From Roseithermus sacchariphilus (GTDB taxonomy: Bacteria; Bacteroidota; Rhodothermia; Rhodothermales; MEBIC09517): a stretch of DNA of 64,000 bases. The notes beneath the pieces were generated by a model. That model had not been told where the DNA came from, did not search any database, and was given only the letters and a program-made list of their open reading frames with translations. The first letter of the stretch is position 1. Each line of letters opens with the position of its first letter. Positions 8,630-17,235 of the stretch are shown here, piece after piece. The position numbers and the translations under genes were made by a program. Where the stretch lies: positions 310,001-374,000 of the forward strand of contig CP030158.1 in NCBI GenBank assembly GCA_003285105.1, written 5' to 3'.

Positions 8630-9478
8630 ATGGAAACCCTCCCCGTCCTCGCCCGCCCGACTCCCTCGGCCTACGAACGCCGGGCGATGCACGAGATCGC
8701 CCTGTGGAAGGCGCCGTCCGATACCTGGTTCACCCGGACGGCCCGGTACGTCAACGGCACCCTTCGCCGCGCCAGCGACCTCGTGCACCACCTTCCCGGC
8801 GTCGAGTGGGTGGTGGAGAACGTCTTCAGCGGCCTGCTCGAACTGACCAATGAGATCGCACAGGACTCCGTCCGGCGTGAGGCCATCCTGGCCGAGTACC
8901 AAGCCGCCGGGGACGACCTGGCCGACCTGAGCGACGTCTTTCGGCTGGATCTCGAACGGGTAGACGCCCGGTTGAAGGGGCTGGACACGAAATACCGCAC
9001 GCTGGCGGCCGTCGAAGGGGCGGCCACGGGCTATGCGGGCGCCGCCGGGCTGGTGCCGGACCTCGTGGCGCTGGTGGCCCTGAGCCTCCGCGCCACCGGC
9101 GAATACGCGGCCTACTGCGGCTTCGACCTGGCCGACCCGCGCGAGCGGCTCTTCGCCCTGCAACTCCTGCACCGAGCCACCGACCCCGCCGACGCTCCGG
9201 CCAAAGGGGCCGCGCTGGTCCCGGTCATGCGGACGGCCCATGCCCTCGCCCGGCGGCAGACCTCGCAGGTCGTCGAGCAGGTGGCCCTGGGGCGGGCGTT
9301 GCGCAATGCGCTCCGGGCGCTGGGGCTGCGGCTGACCCGGGCCAAGCTGGCCCAGGCGGTGCCCCTGACCGGGGCGGTCATCGGCGGCACCTTCAATGCC
9401 TATTACCTCAGCAAGGTGTGTGACACCGCCTACTTCCTCTACCGCGAGCGCTTCCTGGCGCAGAAATACGGGGGATGA
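8630..9478 (+). CDS. EcsC family protein
   Basis: A 282-residue protein resembling the EcsC family (the third gene of the Bacillus ecs ABC-transporter locus). Features are an N-terminal helical region ending in YERRAMHEIALWKAP, a glycine-rich stretch GAATGYAGAAGLVPDLVAL (about 125-145), and a second Gly-rich segment GAVIGGTFNAYYLSKV near the C-terminus, both typical of the family and probably membrane-inserting. No ecsA or ecsB homologue is nearby. The molecular function of EcsC is not known. ATG 8630 is the only reasonable start giving the usual length. Its end faces the next gene at 38 bp. Confidence 0.8.
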   Translation: METLPVLARPTPSAYERRAMHEIALWKAPSDTWFTRTARYVNGTLRRASDLVHHLPGVEWVVENVFSGLLELTNEIAQDSVRREAILAEYQAAGDDLADLSDVFRLDLERVDARLKGLDTKYRTLAAVEGAATGYAGAAGLVPDLVALVALSLRATGEYAAYCGFDLADPRERLFALQLLHRATDPADAPAKGAALVPVMRTAHALARRQTSQVVEQVALGRALRNALRALGLRLTRAKLAQAVPLTGAVIGGTFNAYYLSKVCDTAYFLYRERFLAQKYGG

Positions 9479-9516
9479 CGCCTGTCCGGCCTCCCGCCTC
9501 CATCGCAGCGCCGGAC

Positions 9517-11487
9517 TCAGAGGCGGAGCTGGGCCTGGACGAAGAACGTGAGGCGCGTCTCCGGGGCGGCCGGGTGGGTGCGGTAGGGCGCGTTGAGGGC
9601 GTTGCGGAGCAGCAGCATCACCTCCAGCACGCCACCGCCAAAGGCTTTCCAGGCGCTGAGGTCCAGAAGCGCGTACGGGGGCAGCCGGTCCGGGTAGACG
9701 CCGTCGGTGGCGGCATCGGCGGCCGCATAGCCCGGCCAGGCCGTCGCGCTCTGCACCTGGAGCCGGGCGTTCAGGCTGAAACGAGGCACGGGATCATACC
9801 CGATGTGCACCCGCAGCAGGTGCTCGGGTTGCCCCGCCCAGCCGGCCACCGCAGCCGCGTCCGCCGCCGTGTGTCGCTGCCAGGCATAGGCCAGATGCCG
9901 GCGCCAGACGGCCGTGCGGTGGGTGACGGCAACGTGTCCGCGCCAGACTTGCCCGCGGAGGTGGGATCGATAGACGGCCGTGCCCAGGGTGCGCCCCCGG
10001 AAGATGTCGTCGGGGTCCACGAAGCCGAAGGTGTACACGGCGTCCAGCCCCCCCGCGAACGACCGCCAGGCCGGTCCGGCCTCGATGAGCCAGCCGCCGC
10101 CGGGGGCATAGGAGCCGGTGAGGTCCAGCGTGGTCGTGCGGGGGCGGGAGAGCGACGGGGCCGGGGTGATGGCGGTGCGCTCGGCCCAGGGCACCTGATA
10201 GCCGCGGTACAGCCAGTAGCCAAGGCGGTCCGGATCCGCCGCCGGGCGGTCGCTGTGGCTGACGGTGAGGCGGACCTGCCGGCGCGCGGCCACGGGCACG
10301 TGGGCGACGGCAAGAGCTTCCAGACCGGCCTCGCGGGCCTGCAGGAGCCCGATCACGGCGCCCCGCAGCAGCAGCCCGGACGGCTGCCGGACCTCGACCT
10401 CCTGCGCCAGGTGGCCCGTGTGGAGCCGCGCCGTGCCGAAGGAAGCACGCCCCGTACGCACGACGCGCCGGTCCAGGCCCAGCGTCGAGGTGCTCGCCAG
10501 CACGCCGCGCCGATAGCGGAGCGCAACCGAGGCATGCCCGCGGCCTTCGACCCAGTCGAAGGTGTGATCCACCCGGTTCTTCCACTCCCCGAGCCGCTCC
10601 CGGCGGTAGCCGACCCGGTAGGACAGGGTCGTGGCGCGACCGAGCGCGAGCGTGCCGTGCCCCCCGGCGAACGGGGTACGGTGGTCCGTGGCGATCTCGA
10701 AGCCGAGCGGGTCGAGGAAGCGGTAATCCCGGAACCGGGTGTAGCCGACCTGCAGCCGGTGCCGGCTGCGGGAGCCGGTGGCATAGGCCTGCACGCCCAG
10801 GCTCTGCTGCATGACCCGGTTGAGCGGATGCGGGCGACCGTACACCCCGAAGACCCGGTCCCACAGCGGCCGCCGGGTGACGTGCTGGTAGTCCTGCCGG
10901 TATGTGGCCTCGACGCCGGCGGTGGCCGTGCCATACCCGAGCGACGCCACATACCCGGGACCGACGCGGTCCACGTTGCGGGCGTCCGGGTCCGTGAAGG
11001 CATACGGCCCCGGGTCGTCGATCTCGTTGCCCAGCATCATGCCGGCGCGGGCCGCGAGGCCGTCCGGGCGGTGGGAATAGAGGTGGATGACCCCCGCCCC
11101 GGCCAGTCGCCCGTCGATCACCGTCGGCACGTGGTGCACGACGACGGAATCCAGCTGGGAGGGGTGGAGCGGGACGAGGTTCAGGTTCTGGACGTCCAGG
11201 ACGGTGGCATCGACGCGGTGCCCGTCCACGTAGAGCTGCCAGCGCGCCGTGTGGGCGGGGGCGAGCCCGCCGGCGGAGGCCCGCCAGGAAAAGCCGTCGG
11301 TCGACAGGGCGTACCAGCCGTCCAGCAGCGCAAACAGATCACTCAGGCGGACGAGGCCGGCCCGGGCGAGGTCGTCCGCCCGCAGCACCTGTACGCCGGG
11401 GCGACCGGGCGACGGCGATGGCTGGGCGTGCCCGACGCCGGCCGCCAGCAGCCCGGCCGCCAGCAGCCCGAGGGCCGTGTGCCTCAT
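9517..11487 (-). CDS. TonB-dependent-receptor-like outer-membrane protein
   Basis: A 656-residue exported protein starting MRHTALGLLAAGLLAAG with cleavage after GHA. Residues about 35-130 form a plug-like domain (VLRADDLARAGLVRLSDLFAL ... LYVDGHRVDATVLDVQNLNLVPL ... VVHHVPTVIDGRLAGAGVIHLYS). The remainder has the alternating strand pattern of a barrel and ends FFVQAQLRL, with an aromatic near the terminus as needed for insertion. Start chosen at 11487 because upstream codons have no signal sequence and overlap the preceding gene. It overlaps that gene (11484-12149) by 4 bases (ATGA), so the two are co-translated and likely act together. Substrate unknown. Confidence 0.72.
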   Translation of the reverse strand: MRHTALGLLAAGLLAAGVGHAQPSPSPGRPGVQVLRADDLARAGLVRLSDLFALLDGWYALSTDGFSWRASAGGLAPAHTARWQLYVDGHRVDATVLDVQNLNLVPLHPSQLDSVVVHHVPTVIDGRLAGAGVIHLYSHRPDGLAARAGMMLGNEIDDPGPYAFTDPDARNVDRVGPGYVASLGYGTATAGVEATYRQDYQHVTRRPLWDRVFGVYGRPHPLNRVMQQSLGVQAYATGSRSRHRLQVGYTRFRDYRFLDPLGFEIATDHRTPFAGGHGTLALGRATTLSYRVGYRRERLGEWKNRVDHTFDWVEGRGHASVALRYRRGVLASTSTLGLDRRVVRTGRASFGTARLHTGHLAQEVEVRQPSGLLLRGAVIGLLQAREAGLEALAVAHVPVAARRQVRLTVSHSDRPAADPDRLGYWLYRGYQVPWAERTAITPAPSLSRPRTTTLDLTGSYAPGGGWLIEAGPAWRSFAGGLDAVYTFGFVDPDDIFRGRTLGTAVYRSHLRGQVWRGHVAVTHRTAVWRRHLAYAWQRHTAADAAAVAGWAGQPEHLLRVHIGYDPVPRFSLNARLQVQSATAWPGYAAADAATDGVYPDRLPPYALLDLSAWKAFGGGVLEVMLLLRNALNAPYRTHPAAPETRLTFFVQAQLRL

Positions 11488-12149
11488 CGGAGAAACACCT
11501 GCAGCCAGTCCGGGGTCTGCACCGTGTAGCTGATCCCCGCGGAGAAGTACACCAGCCGGATGCGCTCGTGGGTGTAGGCGTTCATCAGATACGCGCCCGT
11601 ATGGACCGACCACGTGGGCGCCATGCGAACCTGCAGCCGTGTGTGCAGCCCCATGAAGAACTCGCTCTCGCTGTCGCCCCCGATGGTGGCAGCGTCATCC
11701 CCACACCGCTTGATCCCGCCGAGGTCGCAGCCGACGTGGCCGTTCTGCACGGCGTCTCCGAACCGCATGTAGTAGTTGCCCAGCCGAAAACCGGTCTGCC
11801 ACTGGAGGCGCGGAGAGAGTGTGACGGGCAGGCTCCAGCCCACGTGCATCTGCATGGCATCGAAGGCGGGGACATCATCCGTGGCGGCCGCGTACTGGTG
11901 CAACGCCAGCCCCGTCTCCACCTGACCCGCGTAGAAAGGCGTCTGGATGGTCACGTCGCCACCCTGGCCCGGCTGCCAGAAGCGATGGAAGGCCGTGCGG
12001 TTGAAGTTGGTCGCTCCGCCCACATGGATCGTCATCGTCTCGAAGGCCCCGCGGGTGGACTGGGCCTGCAGGGGCACGGCACCGCCAGCAACCACCAGCG
12101 CGGTGACGGAAGTCAGAAGGAGACGGATGGAAGCCGGGCAGCATCGCAT
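11484..12149 (-). CDS. Exported outer-membrane beta-barrel protein, receptor partner
   Basis: A 221-residue protein with a clear signal peptide (MRCCPASIRLLLTSVTALVV ... LQAQ). Mature part is rich in alternating strands (GWSLPVTLSPRLQWQTGFRL, LHTRLQVRMAPTWSVHTGAY, LVYFSAGISYTV), consistent with a small outer-membrane barrel; two cysteines (GCDLGGIKRCGDD) may form a disulfide in a loop. It is the first gene of a two-gene unit with the receptor-like protein at 9517-11487. No named family recognised. ATG 12149 preferred over in-frame upstream starts since it gives the signal peptide at the very N-terminus. Confidence 0.6.
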   Translation of the reverse strand: MRCCPASIRLLLTSVTALVVAGGAVPLQAQSTRGAFETMTIHVGGATNFNRTAFHRFWQPGQGGDVTIQTPFYAGQVETGLALHQYAAATDDVPAFDAMQMHVGWSLPVTLSPRLQWQTGFRLGNYYMRFGDAVQNGHVGCDLGGIKRCGDDAATIGGDSESEFFMGLHTRLQVRMAPTWSVHTGAYLMNAYTHERIRLVYFSAGISYTVQTPDWLQVFLR

Positions 12150-12382
12150 GACGGGTACCCTGTAGCCAGCACGTGAATGCGGAAACACGTGAGGACAGAT
12201 TAGCACCGCAGGCGCCCGCAGATATGCGTTTTTAGAGCAGGAAACGGTGGTGATTCCGCTCGACCGCCTTCGCCCGGGGGTACGCGCCCGGGCTGAATGC
12301 TTTTTCAGGCCGGGTTCAGCCTGGTTTCAGGGAGTGGACCGTATCGTGGAGGCGGTGTTGAAGCCGGCTCCACGATTCCCCG

Positions 12383-12616
12383 ATGTCCCTATTCCCGACC
12401 CTTCGGATGCTGCAACTCGAAGGCTACGTTCGCTTCGGCGAGGGGAGCCTGGCGGAGCCCTATGCGCAGTTGGTGGCGTCCTGGCTCCAGGAGCGCGGCC
12501 ACCCGGCACTGGCCGTAACGGACCCGGAGGACTCCACCGGGAAACGATGGGTCGTGTACTGGAAGCCGAACGTCGTCTTTGGACGCACGGAGACCGCCTC
12601 GCCCGAGACGCCGTAG
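12383..12616 (+). CDS. Small hypothetical protein
   Basis: A 77-residue open frame (MSLFPTLRMLQLEGYVRFGE and on) with balanced composition, including tryptophans and a mix of charged and hydrophobic residues, unlike the arginine-rich or proline-rich shadow frames nearby. No family recognised. It lies in an 890-bp stretch of small orphan frames between two convincing genes, so it could be an unused frame. Confidence 0.35.
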   Translation: MSLFPTLRMLQLEGYVRFGEGSLAEPYAQLVASWLQERGHPALAVTDPEDSTGKRWVVYWKPNVVFGRTETASPETP

Positions 12617-12754
12617 ACCTCACGGCCCCGCAGGCGTCCGATGGGTCCGATTGGGTAGTCGGCGACCGCAGGTTGTATCGACACACGCAGAGCGGGCTCG
12701 TCCGGTCGCTCTCCCGGCGGTTCGACAGATTCCCCCACCATGCCGAGGGCACCC

Positions 12755-12967
12755 ATGCAACCGGGAGACCGCGTTTCCGTGCACGCCGGGCCCGCCCTGA
12801 CGTTCGATGGAGCGCTCTGCCAGCTCGATGAAGTATCCGGCTACGTCTTCGTCGTGTCCGACGACGGCCGCCGGGCTGCCTGGGTGCATCGCGGGACGGT
12901 GCTCGTGCGGCAGGAAGGCTCCGAACCCGCGGGGGCGCCACCACCCGACGAGGATCCGCACACCTAG
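12755..12967 (+). CDS. Small SH3-like/KOW-like hypothetical protein
   Basis: A 70-residue protein (MQPGDRVSVHAGPALTFDG) with alternating short strands, a glycine-aspartate turn at the start and VSDDGRRAAWVHRGTVLVRQ, which together suggest a small SH3-like barrel as in KOW-type or hypothetical 'DUF' proteins. An ATG 15 bases upstream (12740) is also possible. Resembles in outline, but not in clear sequence, the product at 18203-18439. Function unknown. Confidence 0.45.
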   Translation: MQPGDRVSVHAGPALTFDGALCQLDEVSGYVFVVSDDGRRAAWVHRGTVLVRQEGSEPAGAPPPDEDPHT

Positions 12968-13095
12968 CATGACAGCGGTTCGCGGGACGGCTCGGACGCT
13001 CCCTTCGGGGTGGTGCTCACGGTATCACGCGCCCCTGCCCGCTACGGATGGCTGTGCAAACACGGTATGATGGGGGGAAGCACATCGCCCCCTCC

Positions 13096-13482
13096 ATGTA
13101 CCGAAACGTCATGCACACCTATTCCGTCTGGCTCGCCCTGCGCCCGGAGCGCTGCGAGTCCCCCGGCGTCCTTCGGGCGATTTACACGCTGTTCAGCACG
13201 CTGCAGGCCGCCGGGTACTCCCTCCGCACCCCGGACGACGGCCCCGGAGCCGAGGGCTACCGGGTGGCCTTTGCCGTGCCGGGCCCGCTGGTCCTGGATG
13301 CCTACGTGCTGCCCCTGCTGGAACGGCTGAAGCTGACCGACTGCGCGGAGGTCGGGTACCTCGCGGAGGACGAAGACGGCCACCGGACGCTGCACATCAC
13401 CTACCCCCACCTGCCTCGCCGTCACGAGGCCGCCCGCGCCTCTGCCGGCGCTTCAGCCGGCCGGACCGGGATGCCGGACTGA
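13096..13482 (+). CDS. Hypothetical protein whose 3' end is a repeated element
   Basis: A 128-residue soluble protein (MYRNVMHTYSVWLALRPERC) with no recognised domain. The core (about 6-95) has good coding character. The final 30 residues, TLHITYPHLPRRHEAARASAG onward, are encoded by a 91-bp sequence that recurs at 15523-15613 with 86 matches. Either the element inserted into the gene's end, or the second copy is a 3' fragment of this gene. ATG starts at 13048 and 13111 are also possible. The next clear gene on this strand is the regulator at 13756. Confidence 0.55.
   Translation: MYRNVMHTYSVWLALRPERCESPGVLRAIYTLFSTLQAAGYSLRTPDDGPGAEGYRVAFAVPGPLVLDAYVLPLLERLKLTDCAEVGYLAEDEDGHRTLHITYPHLPRRHEAARASAGASAGRTGMPD
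13387..13477. repeat. 91-bp duplicated element with two hairpins, copy 1
   Basis: Matches 15523-15613 at 77 of the first 79 positions and about 86 of 91 overall. It contains two stems with 6-nt loops: GCCTCG-CCGTCA-CGAGGC and GCCGGC-GCTTCA-GCCGGC. Here it encodes the C-terminus of the 13096-13482 gene. Confidence 0.85.
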
Positions 13483-13755
13483 GCGCCATCGCGCATCGAG
13501 GGCCCACCTGACCACCGGCGGACCCCCTTCCCTGGCATGATCCGGGCCATACGACGTCCCCCTCCGCAAATCCCGGATTTTTCCACGTACCTAACATGCA
13601 ACCGGAGTGACGGCTGTCGCCCCTGCATGTTGCCCGCGGAGGATGACCATGCGGCGGAAGTGATGAAGGTGGCAACCCGGCGGATGCGGGGGATCCTGAG
13701 CCTGGAAGGCGCTCCTATCATCGGAGGCCCTCCGGATACACGAACGCGCCGTGTC

Positions 13756-14172
13756 ATGTGTGTTTTACATGATCCGTTTGAACGACTGAAGCGCCTCGTG
13801 GCGACCTACCGCGCGACGGAACTGCGGCCTTCGCAGCCCGGTGATCCTGCCGATATCCGCGCGTTCCTGATGATGCTCAACCGCCGTCTCTTCGATTCGG
13901 CCTGGACGCTCCGCCTAATCGAGCAGGAGGCGGGACTCTGCGACCACAACGTCGAGTTGCGCTTCGCTCGGTACGTCGGGCAGTCTGCTGGAGCGTACCG
14001 ACGCCGCCACCGGATGGAGCTGGCAAAACGGCTGCTCCGGGATGATGGCTTACACAGCGTACCGATCTTTCAGATAGCCCTGGCCGTGGGCTACACGAGG
14101 CACGACACGTTCACACGGGCCTTCCGGCGCTACACGGGCATGACGCCAGATCAATACCGGAAGACGACGTGA
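13756..14172 (+). CDS. AraC-type HTH transcriptional regulator
   Basis: A 138-residue protein whose C-terminal about 95 residues form an AraC/XylS DNA-binding domain: first helix pair around TLRLIEQEAGLCDHNVELRF, then IFQIALAVGYTRHDTFTRAF and the closing RYTGMTPDQYRK, a standard family end. The N-terminal part is too short for a sugar-binding cupin, so it may sense nothing directly or work with a partner. The start is uncertain: ATGs at 13537 and 13627 extend it by 73 or 43 residues, but those have low coding character and run through a likely leader. The next downstream frame is the short exported peptide. Confidence 0.75.
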   Translation: MCVLHDPFERLKRLVATYRATELRPSQPGDPADIRAFLMMLNRRLFDSAWTLRLIEQEAGLCDHNVELRFARYVGQSAGAYRRRHRMELAKRLLRDDGLHSVPIFQIALAVGYTRHDTFTRAFRRYTGMTPDQYRKTT

Positions 14173-14255
14173 AGACAAAATGCAAAGCACGTCTAGGAAA
14201 GCCCTGTTAAAATATGCTCTATAGCCCGGCACACCTCACACAAACGCAACGCCCT

Positions 14256-14491
14256 ATGCGAACGAAATCTGTTTTTCTTGTCATTGCTCTTTTCCCCGTG
14301 CTATTCCAGCCTCGTGTTGCTGATACAGCCGATGAAGTGTATTGCGAATGGTATGAGAATGGCTGTCACTATGTCGTCGTTGTTCCCGACGGGGGAGGGA
14401 AGGAGATGTAGGCGTCGGGGTCGTTAACTGTGGCGACGGATGGATTCCGTACGGCACGGGCATAGCCGGTAGCTGCCCATACAACTATTGA
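14256..14491 (+). pseudogene. Short exported Cys-containing peptide, frameshifted at a G-run
   Basis: Begins MRTKSVFLVIALFPVLFQP, a clean signal peptide, then CEWYENGCHYVVVVPD and stops after 51 residues. A second frame continues past the stop to 14491 with good codon content (VGVGVVNCGDGWIPYGTG and then AGSCPYNY). The two join if one G is added to the run at 14391-14395, giving about 79 residues with four Cys in the mature part. This could be a true frameshift, a slippage switch or a sequencing error. The gene lies in a patch of lower GC. Function unknown; a bacteriocin-like or other secreted peptide is only a guess. If not frameshifted, the real product is the 51-residue form at 14256-14411. 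Confidence 0.5.
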
Positions 14492-14550
14492 ATCGTGCAG
14501 GATTGCACGGAAGGACCTGTGTCACTTCGTTAGCCCAACCTGACAGGAAC

Positions 14551-15303
14551 ATGAAAAAGCTTCTTTTCCCGGTATCTGCTCTTGTTTTGACGCACCTGTT
14601 TTCGGCCTGTCAGAATCCTGTTCAGGAGGAACGTCCGGTACCCGGCCTGGCCACCTCGATGGAGATCTCGCAGGCTACGTATCTATATCCGCTTGCGAGT
14701 CCCGCGGGCTATGAAGACATCATGGAATGGGGACGCCTCCCGGACGGGCCAGAGCGTGAACGGGCCAAACAGGCTTCACGCAACATCGCTTTACCCGCCT
14801 TTCAAAAAGGCGTGAACCTCCTGGCTGCGTTTCAGAACGAAGCGGCCTCCACATCCACCAGGACGGCCCTGGTGCACCTGGAGCGCGACCTGGCGACCCT
14901 GGACGAGCCTCAACGCTCCCTGGCCGGGCAACTGCTTGCCATCCGGCTGCTCGATGAGTACCTCGCCGGCGGAGCTCTGGACGAGACACCGCCCGAAGCG
15001 CTGGCCCGGCGCACGCTCGACGCGGAGGCACAGGCGGTCGTGGCCTTTGCAACCGAACAACTGACGACGCACAACAACCCGAACGCACACCTGGTGTCGG
15101 CTACGTTGCAGACGCTCCGGACATACTGGCCGGAGGCCACGATCCGGATGCACGCGCAGAAGACCCTCGCGGCAGCGGAAGCCTACCTCGCCCGGTCTGC
15201 GTGCGATACCTGCTCGCCCGTGCCCGCACACAAGATCTCGAAGAACTCGCTGAATAATCAGATTCGCGCCGGGGTCGAGGCCCTCAAGCCGCTGGCGCAG
15301 TAG
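14551..15303 (+). CDS. Hypothetical lipoprotein
   Basis: A 250-residue protein with a lipoprotein signal (KKLLFPVSALVLTHLFSAC, lipobox Cys20). The mature part is helical and alanine-rich with many charged residues and a CDTC motif near the C-terminus. No family recognised. The start is supported by AGGAAC just upstream. It is of lower GC at its 5' end than most of the window, as is the peptide gene before it. A strong hairpin follows at 15334-15366. Confidence 0.7.
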   Translation: MKKLLFPVSALVLTHLFSACQNPVQEERPVPGLATSMEISQATYLYPLASPAGYEDIMEWGRLPDGPERERAKQASRNIALPAFQKGVNLLAAFQNEAASTSTRTALVHLERDLATLDEPQRSLAGQLLAIRLLDEYLAGGALDETPPEALARRTLDAEAQAVVAFATEQLTTHNNPNAHLVSATLQTLRTYWPEATIRMHAQKTLAAAEAYLARSACDTCSPVPAHKISKNSLNNQIRAGVEALKPLAQ

Positions 15304-15333
15304 CCCACGTTCACGTTCATATCCTGTTTGTTA

Positions 15334-15366
15334 CAAGGCAGGGCCGCGTTCTGGCGCCCTGCCTTG
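15334..15366 (+). terminator. Hairpin terminator candidate after the lipoprotein gene
   Basis: A perfect 10-bp stem, CAAGGCAGGG at 15334-15343 pairing with CCCTGCCTTG at 15357-15366, with a 13-nt loop. It lies 30 bp after the stop codon at 15303. A U-tract is weak (CCATTTG follows), so it could also stabilise the mRNA end. Confidence 0.6.
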
Positions 15367-15522
15367 CCATTTGTCCGGCCGCCGCTCGTCGGACGCTCCT
15401 TTCCCCGCGACGCGGGCCCTGCCGAGTGTAGCGCACCGTGACATGCAGCCTCGCGTCTGTTCCGGCAGGGCGACGTAGCCCCGGTGCGCAGCGCGCTTCG
15501 GAGGATGAAGACGCTTTCCAGC

Positions 15523-15613
15523 ACGCTGCACATCACCTACCCCCACCTGCCTCGCCGTCACGAGGCCGCCCGCGTCTCAGCCGGCGCTTCAGCCGGCCGG
15601 ACGGAGATGACGG
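15523..15613. repeat. 91-bp duplicated element with two hairpins, copy 2
   Basis: Same sequence as 13387-13477, two changes in the first 79 bp and a handful in the last 12. Both hairpin stems are preserved. Here it lies between genes. Similarity weakly extends upstream into 'ggaggatgaagacg', which also precedes copy 1, so a longer 3'-end duplication is possible. Confidence 0.85.
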
Positions 15614-15829
15614 AAGCCGCCGTCTCCACGGGCAGAAAGGCCTGAATCCCGCGTCGCCCCGACGCCGGCCACCGCGCCGGATCCGATGGGGGTCGCTGGC
15701 GGTTGTGGGAAGGCCTCGTTTCATCCGGCGCCGTTCTGCCGGCCACGGCCCGATGCCGCCGGCCTGCAGAGATGGCCCGGGATCCGACCACCCCCCACAC
15801 GCCCGGGACTCCCTCGACATCCTCGGAAG

Positions 15830-17092
15830 ATGCGTCCTCTGCGACTCGGTCTGCGGGAGAACCTGCGGCCTTTCCTCTGGCTCATCGTCGTCAACGCCTT
15901 CGTGGGGGCGATGGTGGGCCTGGAGCGGGCCGTCCTGCCGCTGCTGGCCGAGGAGACGTTCGGTGTGGCCTCCCGCACGGCCATTCTTGCGTTCATCGCC
16001 TCGTTCGGGCTCACCAAAGCGCTGGCGAACCTGTCCGCCGGGTACCTGGGCGACCGCTACGGACGCAAGCCGGTGCTGATCGCGGGCTGGCTCGTCGGGC
16101 TGCCGGTGCCGGTGCTCGTGATGATGGCCCCGTCCTGGAGCTGGGTCGTGGCCGCCAACGTGCTGCTGGGGGTGAACCAGGGGCTGGCATGGTCGAGCAC
16201 CGTCATCATGAAGATCGACCTGGTAGGGCCGCGCCGGCGGGGGCTGGCGATGGGCCTCAACGAGGCCGCCGGGTATCTCGCCGTGTCGCTGGCAGCGCTG
16301 GCCTCGGGGTACCTGGCCGCCGCCTATGGCCTGCGGCCGGTGCCCTTTGCGCTCGGGCTCGTGTTTGCCGTCATCGGCCTCCTGCTGTCGGTGGTCGTGG
16401 TGCCCGAAACCCGTCCGTTCGCAGCGCTGGAAGCTGCACAGCCCGCCCCCGCGACGCACGCCTCCGGGCCTCGCTCCTTCGCCGAGGTGCTGCTGCTGAC
16501 GAGCTGGAAGAACCGCACGCTGTTTTCCGTCAGCCAGGTCGGGCTCGTCAACAACCTGAACGACGGCATGGCATGGGGGCTGCTCCCGCTGTATTTCGCC
16601 TCGCTGGGTCTGGGCCTCGAGCGCATCGGCCTGTTGGCCGCCCTCTACCCTGCCGTCTGGGGGCTGGGACAGCTCGCCACCGGGGCCGCCTCGGACCGGA
16701 TCGGGCGCAAGCCGCTGATCGTGGGAGGCATGCTGGTCCAGGCTGCCGGCATCGGCGTGCTGCTGCCGGGCCAGGGATTCGGCATGGCCACCGCCGCGAT
16801 GGTGCTGCTGGGCCTGGGCACGGCCATGGTCTACCCGACGCTGCTGGCCACCATCGGCGACGTAGCGCACCCGTCCTGGCGGGCTACCTCGGTCGGGGTC
16901 TACCGGCTCTGGCGCGACGCCGGATACGTCGTCGGCGCCCTCCTCGCCGGCCTGCTCGCCGACCTGCTGGGGCTGCCCTGGTCCATCGGAGGCATCGGGC
17001 TGCTGACGGCGGCCTCGGGCCTGCTGGCGCTGGCTCAGATGCAGGAGACAGCCCGACCGGCCTCCCGCGCCCACCGACAGGACCGGAGATAG
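15830..17092 (+). CDS. MFS transporter
   Basis: A 420-residue major facilitator protein with about 12 predicted membrane helices. The two pseudo-symmetric halves each show the conserved loop: GYLGDRYGRKP (after helix 2) and GAASDRIGRKP (after helix 8). The central loop holds PAPATHASGPRS. Substrate cannot be assigned; drug/H+ antiporter-like members look similar. ATG 15830 is preferred over earlier starts because it puts the first membrane helix near the N-terminus. The next gene starts 143 bp downstream on the same strand. Confidence 0.88.
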   Translation: MRPLRLGLRENLRPFLWLIVVNAFVGAMVGLERAVLPLLAEETFGVASRTAILAFIASFGLTKALANLSAGYLGDRYGRKPVLIAGWLVGLPVPVLVMMAPSWSWVVAANVLLGVNQGLAWSSTVIMKIDLVGPRRRGLAMGLNEAAGYLAVSLAALASGYLAAAYGLRPVPFALGLVFAVIGLLLSVVVVPETRPFAALEAAQPAPATHASGPRSFAEVLLLTSWKNRTLFSVSQVGLVNNLNDGMAWGLLPLYFASLGLGLERIGLLAALYPAVWGLGQLATGAASDRIGRKPLIVGGMLVQAAGIGVLLPGQGFGMATAAMVLLGLGTAMVYPTLLATIGDVAHPSWRATSVGVYRLWRDAGYVVGALLAGLLADLLGLPWSIGGIGLLTAASGLLALAQMQETARPASRAHRQDRR

Positions 17093-17235
17093 CTCGCCCA
17101 TCTCGCGGTGCGCTCCGGAAACCTGGCCGTCCGGTGGCCCTGTCCGCCCCTGCCCCCCTACCCGGGTGTACAACCAGCGGCTTTTTTTCCATATTGACGG
17201 ATCCCGTCTGTCCCTCCTCCCGCTCCCTGCCCGCC

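Larger units (their letters stand above)
15304..15829. other. Gene-poor stretch with hairpin and repeat copy 2
   Basis: 526 bp between the lipoprotein and MFS genes. It contains the terminator-like hairpin at 15334-15366 and copy 2 of the 91-bp element. A short open frame (15505-15645) starts MKTLSS and runs through the element, but it is probably a remnant. No other gene supported. Confidence 0.6.

Noticed and set aside
12620-12970. 116-residue minus-strand frame opposite the small SH3-like gene
   Set aside because: His/Gly/Arg-rich content and overlap with the more convincing plus-strand frame.
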